DNA of 64,000 bases from CAZOZZ01 sp965262425 (GTDB lineage: Bacteria > Acidobacteriota > Terriglobia > 20CM-2-55-15): assembly GCA_965262425.1 (NCBI GenBank), contig OZ253536.1:5890001-5954000 (forward strand), read 5' to 3'. A program made the position numbers and the translations under genes. How positions within the stretch are numbered: position 1 is the first letter of the stretch; each line of letters begins with the position of its first letter. Of this stretch, positions 7,487 to 14,451 are shown piece after piece. The notes beneath the pieces are model-generated. The model worked only from the letters and a program-made list of their open reading frames with translations. It searched no databases and had not been told where the DNA came from.

Positions 7487-10155
7487 AGCCGATGAAGACG
7501 AAGTCTCCAATGTGGCGCCGCTACCTGACCTTCTGGGGTCGGAACATCGACCGGGACTTGAACGACGAGTTCGGTTTTCACCTGGAGATGCGCCGGCAGG
7601 AATTCATGGATAACGGTCTGCCCCCCGAGCCTGCATTGAAGGCGGCACACCGGGTATTCGGCGATGCCGAGCTTCTCCGAAACGAATGCCGGCTGATTGA
7701 CCGACAACAGGAGCAAATAGTGAGACGCACGAATTACTTCGAGCAGTTCAAACAGGATTGCGTATACGGACTGCGCCAGATCTACCGCCGGCCCGGTCTG
7801 GCGTTGCTGACGGTGCTCACCCTGGCCCTGGGCATTGGGGCCAACGCCGCCGTTTTCTCGGTCGTCAACGGAGTCGTCCTGAGCCCCCTGCCTTACGACG
7901 ATCCCGACCGGCTCGTCATGATCTGGACCCATGACATACCGCGGAACCGAACGGAGGGTCAGCTGTCGCTACCGGATTTCAACGATCTCAGAGAGCGGTC
8001 CAGAAGCATTGAGGACATGAGTGCGGTGATCGGCTTCGAATGGGACGCCATCCTTGAAGGAGATCCGGAACCTCGCATGATCACCGTGCAGCACGTGTCG
8101 GCTCCGTTCTTCAGCCTCCTCGGAATCGACGCCATGCTCGGGCGGACTCTGGGTCCCGTCGACGAGAGACCGGACAGTTCGCCGGCGGTCGTTATCAGCG
8201 AGCGTCTGTGGCAGAGCCGGTTCGGACGAGACCCCGCCGTCATCGACCGGGAGGTCGTCATCGACGGCGAAGCCGCGACCGTGGTCGGGGTGATGGGGCG
8301 GGAGTTCCGTTTCTTTGACGACGCGGACTTCTGGGCGCCCATCGTCCGCAACCCTCTGGCGGCACAAAACCGGCGATCGCTCCGGTGGCTCTGGGCCGTC
8401 GGACGGCTTGCTCCCGGAGTATCCGCCGAGCAAGCCGACACGGAACTCGACGCGATCACCGCGGATCTCGAACTCGACTACCCCGAATCCAATACCGGCA
8501 AACGAGCCAGGGTTGTTCCGATTCACGAACAGCTCGTCGGCAATGCCCGCTCGACGCTATTGGTTCTGCTGGGCGCTGTCGGGTTCATACTCCTTATCGC
8601 CTGCGCGAATGTTGCCAGCCTCCTTCTCGGTCGAGCGAGCAGCCGGGCCAGGGAAATGGCCATTCGCAACGCCATGGGGGCAAACCGTGGCCGGGTGATT
8701 CGGCAACTGCTTACCGAAAATGTCGTCCTGGCCGGGCTCGGAGGTTTTGCCGGACTGCTGGTCGCCTACGGTGGAGTTTTCCTTCTGCAACGGATGAACC
8801 CGGACTGGCTGCCGCGAATGGAAAACGTAGCGGTGGACGGGAAGGTCCTCCTGTTCACGGCGACGGTCTCGCTTCTGGCCGGCCTTCTATTCTCAGCCGC
8901 GCCGGCACTTCAGGCATCCCGCGCCGCAATCGCCCTCTCCCTGGCGGGACGGACCGGAGCGGAAATGGGACAGCGGGGACAGCGCATTCGCGATGTTCTT
9001 GTGATTGCCGAAGTGGGAATCGCCCTGATGTTGATGGTCGGAGCGGGCTTGCTTCTGCGCAGCTTCGTCACTCTGGTTCAAGTCGACATCGGGTTTGAAT
9101 CGGCACAAACGCTGACGGCGGAACTCGAACTGCCCGCGACGCGGTACGCCGAAGATGCGGATCGACTTTCGTTCTACCGAGTACTGCTGGACCAAGCGGC
9201 GGGTATGCCTGAAGCGGAGACCGTTGCTCTGACTTCCGACCTGCCGCTTCGTGGCTCCATGACGACCACCCTGGAAGTGGAAAGCCGCCCGCGACCCAGA
9301 AGCGAACACCCTGAACTCGTCTTCCAGCGGATCAGTACCGACTACTTCCGGGCTATGGGCATCCCGTTACTCGAAGGGCGGACGTTCAGCCTCGAGGACG
9401 CCAACGATGAATCGCCGGCGGCCATCGTCAACCAGGCCGCCGCGCAAATTTTGTGGAACGATGACGACGTGCTCAACGAACGGTTCCGATGGTCGGGTGT
9501 GTCCGACGACTTTCCCTGGTTCCGCGTCGTTGGCGTCGTCGGGAACGTGCGTCACCAGGGACCCGACCAGATGCCGCCGCCGAAGGTCTATTTCTCGCTC
9601 GAGGCGGACGTTCCGGGAGGCGTCTGGCTCGTGGTTCGCACACGAACCTCACCGGTGGCCGCCACGGCGTCACTGAAGGAAGCCGTCCGACGCGCCGATG
9701 CGAGCGTGGTCGTCGATTCCCTCGCTCCCATGGACATGTGGATCTCCGATTCACTCACCCTCCCCCGCTTCAACATGCTCGTCATCGGGGGGTTCGCTCT
9801 CCTGGCGCTGCTTCTGGCAATGATCGGGATGTACGGAATCGTGAGTTATTCCGTCACTGAACGGACTCATGAGCTCGGTGTGCGCGTGGCCCTGGGGGCG
9901 GGCGGGGGTTCGATCATCGGGCTTGTCCTTGGCCGTGGGTTGTTTCTCGGCGTCGCCGGAATTGGTGCAGGCGTGATCGGCGCTCTGGCTCTCACGCGTT
10001 ACATGGAATCCCTGCTGTTTGGTATCCGGCCCACGGACCCGGCGACCTATCTCGCCGTTTCGGCGTTGCTCCTGGCAACGGCACTGGTCGCCGCCTACAT
10101 CCCGGCCCGCCGCGCGCTTCACGTGGACCCGATTCAAACACTACGGGTCCACTAG
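7483..10155 (+). CDS. ADOP-type permease (MacB/FtsX-like), PadR-linked, copy 1
   Basis: 890 residues, inner membrane. The N-terminal 75 residues form the permease prefix domain (WRRYLTFWGRNIDRDLNDEF, HLEMRRQEFMDNGLPPEPAL). A first membrane helix with LTLALGIGANAAVFSVVNGV lies near residue 106, then a MacB-like periplasmic domain, a central pair of helices (about 357-430), a second periplasmic domain and three C-terminal helices (about 763-880) with the FtsX motif ELGVRVALGAGGGS. It is thus a duplicated MacB permease in one chain. No ATPase gene is adjacent, hence orphan. The start ATG lies in the padR stop (ATGA). The substrate is unknown; export of a toxic compound or lipoprotein is conjecture. 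Confidence 0.92.
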   Translation: MKPMKTKSPMWRRYLTFWGRNIDRDLNDEFGFHLEMRRQEFMDNGLPPEPALKAAHRVFGDAELLRNECRLIDRQQEQIVRRTNYFEQFKQDCVYGLRQIYRRPGLALLTVLTLALGIGANAAVFSVVNGVVLSPLPYDDPDRLVMIWTHDIPRNRTEGQLSLPDFNDLRERSRSIEDMSAVIGFEWDAILEGDPEPRMITVQHVSAPFFSLLGIDAMLGRTLGPVDERPDSSPAVVISERLWQSRFGRDPAVIDREVVIDGEAATVVGVMGREFRFFDDADFWAPIVRNPLAAQNRRSLRWLWAVGRLAPGVSAEQADTELDAITADLELDYPESNTGKRARVVPIHEQLVGNARSTLLVLLGAVGFILLIACANVASLLLGRASSRAREMAIRNAMGANRGRVIRQLLTENVVLAGLGGFAGLLVAYGGVFLLQRMNPDWLPRMENVAVDGKVLLFTATVSLLAGLLFSAAPALQASRAAIALSLAGRTGAEMGQRGQRIRDVLVIAEVGIALMLMVGAGLLLRSFVTLVQVDIGFESAQTLTAELELPATRYAEDADRLSFYRVLLDQAAGMPEAETVALTSDLPLRGSMTTTLEVESRPRPRSEHPELVFQRISTDYFRAMGIPLLEGRTFSLEDANDESPAAIVNQAAAQILWNDDDVLNERFRWSGVSDDFPWFRVVGVVGNVRHQGPDQMPPPKVYFSLEADVPGGVWLVVRTRTSPVAATASLKEAVRRADASVVVDSLAPMDMWISDSLTLPRFNMLVIGGFALLALLLAMIGMYGIVSYSVTERTHELGVRVALGAGGGSIIGLVLGRGLFLGVAGIGAGVIGALALTRYMESLLFGIRPTDPATYLAVSALLLATALVAAYIPARRALHVDPIQTLRVH

Positions 10156-10170
10156 GAAGATTGGGCAGCC

Positions 10171-12825
10171 ATGAAGAACACACCGATATGGAGACGATAC
10201 CTTACGTTCTGGGGTCCGAACGTCGATCGAGACGTCGAGGGCGAGCTGCGGTTTCACCTGGAGATGCGAACGCGAGAATTGATCGATCGGGGCATGGACC
10301 CGAAACAGGCTCGTGACGAAGCGCGCCGAGCCTTCGGCGACATCCGTCAGGTTCGAAGCGAATGCAACGACATCGGCAAGGAGTTCGAGGCGGATATGCG
10401 ACGAACGGAACACTATGACCACTTGAAACAGGACTTATCGTTCGGACTGCGACAACTCAGAAGGAATCCGGGATTCGCAACGGTTGCGGTACTTACTCTC
10501 GCTCTTGGAATCGGCGCCAACACTGGAATATTCAGCATCGTCAATGCCGTTCTCCTGCAGCCGTTGCAGTATCCCAATGCAGGCGACATCTACACGCTGT
10601 GGCAAAACGACCGGACGGAAGGACTCGAGCGGGACGGCGTGGCGCCGGCAAACTTCGGCGACTGGAAGAACGAAAATCGGGTCTTTCGTCGCATATCAGC
10701 GACCCGGCCTTACTCGTTCGAGTACAAAGATGAAGGACGAGCGCTCGACATACCGGCCACCCTAGTGACGGAAGGTTTTTTCGAGATTCTCGGTGTCGAG
10801 CCCATCCATGGACGGACGATCGAAGAACGGGATTTCGAGGCTGGAAACCAACGTGTGTTCGTCATCAGTCATCCGTTGTGGCAACAACAGTTTGGAGCGG
10901 ATCCTGGCGTGGTCGGGCGGACGCTGGATTTCGGGGGTGTCCCTTTTACAGTAGTCGGCGTGATGCCGCCGGAATTTGAATTTCCTTCCAGGGAGACCGA
11001 AATCTGGGCGCCCTACTTGCTCCGGCCGGAGGTGGCCCGACGGGCATCGGGTTATCTGGGTGTGATTGCCGAACCGAAGGAAGGTGTGACGGCGATCGAG
11101 ATCAAGGCGGACATGGACGCGATCGCCGCGAGCCTGGCGCGGCGATATCCCGAATCGAATACAGGCATCGGCATCACGGTGGTATCGCTCCGGGATCACC
11201 TCGTTGGCCACGTGCGAGGGCCGTTGATCCTCCTTGTCGCAGCTGTTGGATTCGTTCTACTCATCGCATGTTCGAACGTGGCATGCCTCATGCTCATGCG
11301 CGGTTCCGAACGAGAGCAGGAGTTCGCGGTCAGGGCGGCCGTGGACGCGGGTCGAACGCGGATCCCCAGACAGCTCGCGGTCGAAAGCATGGTCCTGGCC
11401 GGCCTGGGAGGGGGCCTCGGTGTGATGCTGGCCCTCTGGATCCAAAGGGTACTGCCGCTGATGAGCCCTTCCGACTTCCCCCGGATCGATTACGTCCAGC
11501 TCGATACGAACGTCATGCTGTTCACGGCTTTGGTGTCGATCGGGGCCGCATTGATCTCGAGTCTGGCTCCGTTGGCGAGGTTGTTCGCCGGGGACACGAA
11601 CTCTCTGCTGAAAGAGAGTCGACGGAACCCGAACGCCGGCGGGCTGGGACGGCGGCTGGGAGGCGTCCTCGTCGTGTCGGAAATCGCACTGGCCCTCGTG
11701 TTGTTGATCGGAGCCGGCCTGCTCGGTCGGAGCTTCTTGAATCTGCTTTCGGTGGATCCGGGCTTCGTGTCTGAACAGGCCCTGACCCTCGAGATCCACA
11801 TCTGGGATTCCTATCCGGCACCGGAGCAGCAGGCGAATTTCCTCACCGAGATCCTGACCCGGATGCGGGCGCTGCCGGGGGTCGTCGGGGCCGGAGCCGC
11901 GTCCGTGCTGCCGTTTCACTCTTCCAGCAGTGAAATGAAGCGCGTCTTCAGCACTGCGAACGAAGGCGGTGGCAGGGAAGCTCGCGGGACCGACGTCACG
12001 ATCGCGACCGTCGGCTACTTCGAGGCAATGGGGATTCCGGTGCTCGAGGGACGCGTGTTCACGCGCTTCGACGGACCCGACGCTCGGCCGGTTGCAGTCG
12101 TTACCGAGAGCGCGGCTCGCCGGTATTGGGGCGCCGGGGATTTTATCGGCAGAACCATTGCGATGGATGACGAGGGTGTCCGGAGTACGCATGAAGTCAT
12201 CGGTGTGGTCGCCGACGCGCGTCACACGGGTCTCGACAGCAGCCCGAGAGCGGAGATCTTCCTGCCGCATCGTCAGAACCCTTTTGGCTCGATGATCGTG
12301 GTCGTGAGGACAGAAGCGGACGCTCTCCCGCTTGCCGAAAGTCTCCAGCAGCAAATCTGGGATCTCAATCCGAACCAGGTGATCAGCAGCGTCGCCCCGC
12401 TCGACCAACTGGTCGATGGGACGGTGATAACGAGGAGGTTTTATCTGCTGCTCGCAGGCCTGTTTGCCGTAACTGCACTCGTGCTCGCCAGCGTGGGGAT
12501 CTACGGCGTTGTCACGTTTTCCACCGTTCAGAAGATTCCGGAGCTCGGAGTGCGCATCGCTTTCGGTGCACGCCCGGTAGACATCCTCAGGATGGTCATC
12601 TCCGAAGCATTCATCTTGACAGCGACCGGCGTTCTGCTGGGACTTGGCCTGTCCCTCGCGCTCACGCGTTTCATCGAGGGGTTGCTGTTCGATCTGAGCC
12701 CAACCGACCCACTCACTTTCGGAGCCGTGGCGGCGATACTCTCGCTGACGGTCATGCTGGCGTGCTATAAGCCGGCCCGCAAGGCGACCGAGGTCGATCC
12801 GCTCGTCGCCCTTCGAAACGAATGA
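10171..12825 (+). CDS. ADOP-type permease (MacB/FtsX-like), PadR-linked, copy 2
   Basis: 884 residues, same architecture as the gene before it. It has a prefix domain (WRRYLTFWGPNVDRDVEGEL, HLEMRTRELIDRGMDPKQA), a first helix with LTLALGIGANTGIFSIVNAV, two periplasmic MacB-type domains each followed by paired helices, and the FtsX-like end ELGVRIAFGARPVDILRMV. It starts 15 bp after the upstream stop, behind GGAAGATTGGGCAG, so it belongs to the padR operon. The first 25 residues are close to those of copy 1 while the periplasmic domains differ, which suggests a tandem duplication followed by divergence in substrate contact regions. The two could work as a pair. Confidence 0.92.
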   Translation: MKNTPIWRRYLTFWGPNVDRDVEGELRFHLEMRTRELIDRGMDPKQARDEARRAFGDIRQVRSECNDIGKEFEADMRRTEHYDHLKQDLSFGLRQLRRNPGFATVAVLTLALGIGANTGIFSIVNAVLLQPLQYPNAGDIYTLWQNDRTEGLERDGVAPANFGDWKNENRVFRRISATRPYSFEYKDEGRALDIPATLVTEGFFEILGVEPIHGRTIEERDFEAGNQRVFVISHPLWQQQFGADPGVVGRTLDFGGVPFTVVGVMPPEFEFPSRETEIWAPYLLRPEVARRASGYLGVIAEPKEGVTAIEIKADMDAIAASLARRYPESNTGIGITVVSLRDHLVGHVRGPLILLVAAVGFVLLIACSNVACLMLMRGSEREQEFAVRAAVDAGRTRIPRQLAVESMVLAGLGGGLGVMLALWIQRVLPLMSPSDFPRIDYVQLDTNVMLFTALVSIGAALISSLAPLARLFAGDTNSLLKESRRNPNAGGLGRRLGGVLVVSEIALALVLLIGAGLLGRSFLNLLSVDPGFVSEQALTLEIHIWDSYPAPEQQANFLTEILTRMRALPGVVGAGAASVLPFHSSSSEMKRVFSTANEGGGREARGTDVTIATVGYFEAMGIPVLEGRVFTRFDGPDARPVAVVTESAARRYWGAGDFIGRTIAMDDEGVRSTHEVIGVVADARHTGLDSSPRAEIFLPHRQNPFGSMIVVVRTEADALPLAESLQQQIWDLNPNQVISSVAPLDQLVDGTVITRRFYLLLAGLFAVTALVLASVGIYGVVTFSTVQKIPELGVRIAFGARPVDILRMVISEAFILTATGVLLGLGLSLALTRFIEGLLFDLSPTDPLTFGAVAAILSLTVMLACYKPARKATEVDPLVALRNE

Positions 12826-12885
12826 TCCACGAGCCTCGGTGCCAAAAGATTGATTGCTGCAACTGCATCCGCTCTTCCTCGCTCA

Positions 12886-13090
12886 ACCGTCTGGTTGCTC
12901 AGCGAGAGCACATCCGTCTTCGGAAACCCTTCGCACCCACCTGCTGATGTCAAAGGTCCGGGGCCCGGCAATTCACGACGCACGAATCGCCACGATCTGT
13001 CTGAACCACGGAGTTCGAAAGTTCCTGACCGCTGACCGCGATTTCAACCGAGTTCCGGACCTTCGGACCGAGAACCCACTGGTCGGCTGA
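12886..13090 (+). pseudogene. Remnant of a PIN-domain (VapC-like) toxin
   Basis: The C-terminal half of a PIN-domain protein can be read in two frames. One frame gives VWLLSESTSVFGNP; the next, from about 12950, gives KVRGPAIHDARIATICLNHG then LTADRDFNRVPDLRTENPLV. HDARIA and TADRDF carry the third and fourth acidic positions of VapC ribonucleases. The N-terminal half with the first catalytic aspartate is absent and no antitoxin gene is present. The 3' end overlaps the end of the HAD gene on the other strand by 47 bp. It is a decayed toxin, not a functional locus. Confidence 0.7.
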
Positions 13091-13739
13091 GGAAGACAAA
13101 GAGATCCTGCGGCGTTCGAAGCCAGTAATTCGGCGCGTGGGGCTCGAGGTCTGCCTGGGAGAAAGGCCCCCACATCGCGGCTGCTGTCTCGACGCCGGCC
13201 GCTCGACCACATGCCATGTCGAAAGGAGAGTCTCCGACGAAAACGGTTTCATCAGCGGTTACATCCAGAGCTTCGAGGGCTTTCAGTACCGGCTCGGGGT
13301 GGGGCTTGGGATTCTCGACATCGTCGGCGCCTATCACGACTTCGAACATTCCGTCAAAGCCGCCGATCGAGAGACCGCGTTCCAGGCTGCCGTGCATCTT
13401 GCTGGTCACGACGCCAAGTTTTCGGTCCGACGAATACAGGGCCCGTACGCCCTCAAGAACCCCGGGATAGTGACCGACCAAGTCGTCGTGATGTTCGAGG
13501 TTATGGGCTACGTAGGTCTTGATCATCGCCTGGATTTCGTCCGCGTCTTCGGTGAAATGCCGGAACTGCATGCGCAGGGGAATCCCGATGTTCTTCAGCC
13601 ACTCGGTGTCGGGGACCGGTTCGAAATGGTGAGCAGCAACCGTGTAGCGGTAGCTGTGGAGGATGAGATCGATCGTGTCGATCAGGGTTCCGTCCAGATC
13701 GAAAAGAATCGCTCGCGGCGGCGTCTTCCTCTTAGTCAT
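13044..13739 (-). CDS. HAD-family phosphatase, phosphoglycolate phosphatase-like
   Basis: 231 residues. The four HAD motifs are present: I, ILFDLDGTLIDT near the N terminus (nucleophile D); II, VVTSKM; III, K in NPKPHPEPVL; IV, VFVGDSPFDMACG. The cap region between motifs I and II is helical, as in the Gph/PpaX group, which removes phosphate from phosphoglycolate or pyrophosphate; the true substrate cannot be read from sequence. An in-frame TAA directly precedes the ATG, fixing the start. Its own ribosome-binding site is weak (GGATAA), and a tiny frame upstream ends across this ATG, so translation may be coupled. The last dozen residues are read from the antisense strand of a dead toxin gene and may be an acquired tail. 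Confidence 0.85.
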   Translation of the reverse strand: MTKRKTPPRAILFDLDGTLIDTIDLILHSYRYTVAAHHFEPVPDTEWLKNIGIPLRMQFRHFTEDADEIQAMIKTYVAHNLEHHDDLVGHYPGVLEGVRALYSSDRKLGVVTSKMHGSLERGLSIGGFDGMFEVVIGADDVENPKPHPEPVLKALEALDVTADETVFVGDSPFDMACGRAAGVETAAAMWGPFSQADLEPHAPNYWLRTPQDLFVFLSRPVGSRSEGPELG

Positions 13740-13773
13740 TTATCCATGCTTCAGCTTCGATGTCGACGAGCAT
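13732..13773 (-). CDS. Possible 13-codon leader frame before the HAD gene
   Basis: ATG at 13773 opens MLVDIEAEAWIND and stops with TAA at 13732-13734, overlapping the ATG of the phosphatase gene at 13739. An AGGAGG sits at 13785-13790, about 11 nt upstream, while the phosphatase start has no good site of its own. Coupled initiation would explain this layout. A second ATG at 13780 in another frame gives only nine residues. Small and unproven. Confidence 0.3.
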   Translation of the reverse strand: MLVDIEAEAWIND

Positions 13774-13856
13774 ATCGCATCAATCCTCCTGTCGGGTAGT
13801 TCTCGCCTTTGACTCGGCGTCAGCCACTTCAATATGATGGTGCCACGGAGAGAGCC

Positions 13857-14042
13857 ATGCCCTGCAAGTGTGTACAGATCAGCAAGGTCCCGCTACCCGG
13901 AAGACTCGGAGCGTTCCAGTACAGGTTCAAATGCACAACGAGCGACGGCCGTACGAAGAAGGCTACACTGGTTGCATCGAACGATGAACGCGCAAAACGA
14001 TTAGCCGAAATCAAGTGCGATCAGGTCACATCAAGAGAGTAG
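13857..14042 (+). CDS. Small basic hypothetical protein
   Basis: 61 residues, starting MPCKCVQISKVPLPGRLG. It is rich in lysine and arginine, with three cysteines (two as CKC near the start, one in RFKCTT) and a further cysteine in IKCDQ. ATG at 13857 follows GGAGAG at a normal distance, which favours translation, and the longer frame from 13809 lacks a site. It is convergent with the next gene, and the two overlap by 22 bp at their 3' ends. I do not recognise the family. The pattern resembles short conserved hypothetical proteins that may bind nucleic acid or metal. Confidence 0.5.
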   Translation: MPCKCVQISKVPLPGRLGAFQYRFKCTTSDGRTKKATLVASNDERAKRLAEIKCDQVTSRE

Positions 14043-14368
14043 TCGCGTCCCTGTCCGAGCAGACTGTCCAGGTAATCTGCCGCCTTCAAGGCCGCCAGAC
14101 AGTTGGCCGCGAACTGTGTCCGGGACGTGGCCTCCCACGCCTTGCCGTCTCGACCAAACCACGCGACCCATGGAGGGCGGTGGCCTTTGTTCTGGAGCCG
14201 GTACTCGAAACCCTGCTCACCCAGACGATCGATCATGGCTTTGTTGGCGGGACCCGCAGTACTGAACTGCCCCCGGCCCTCCGGCGCCTCGCCCCCCATC
14301 ACATGATCGAGAACCAGACGATCCAATTCGGCGCCCGGTCCAAGTTCCTTGTCGTTCATCCAAGACAT
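14021..14368 (-). CDS. Phage ABA sandwich-like domain protein
   Basis: 115 residues. It starts MSWMNDKELGPGAELDRLVLDHVMG and ends with WEATSRTQFAANCLAALKAADYLDSL. The combination of an N-terminal LDRLVLDHVMG helix, a central PANKAMIDRLGEQGFEYRL region and a C-terminal AANCLAALKA helix resembles the Phage ABA sandwich domain family of small phage-derived proteins of unknown role. An alternative start is the ATG at 14359. No good ribosome-binding site is seen for either. No other phage gene is nearby, so this is a stray or domesticated copy. The assignment rests on remembered family pattern. Confidence 0.55.
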   Translation of the reverse strand: MSWMNDKELGPGAELDRLVLDHVMGGEAPEGRGQFSTAGPANKAMIDRLGEQGFEYRLQNKGHRPPWVAWFGRDGKAWEATSRTQFAANCLAALKAADYLDSLLGQGRDYSLDVT

Positions 14369-14403
14369 CGTACCATCGTCGGCGAGGAGTGATGCCAGCC
14401 ACG

Positions 14404-14432
14404 AAAAAAGGCGGCCTCTTTCGAGACCGCCT
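14404..14432 (-). terminator. Rho-independent terminator after the S9 peptidase gene
   Basis: On the minus strand AGGCGGTCTC and GAGGCCGCCT form a 10-bp stem with one G-T pair around a GAAA tetraloop, followed by six T. It lies 20 bp after the peptidase stop and upstream of the ABA-domain gene, separating the two transcripts. Confidence 0.93.
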
Positions 14433-14451
14433 GAATTACTCCTCGAACGAT

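Noticed and set aside
12854..13090. Functional 78-residue VapC toxin
   Set aside because: It lacks the N-terminal catalytic half, needs a frame change, and has no antitoxin partner.
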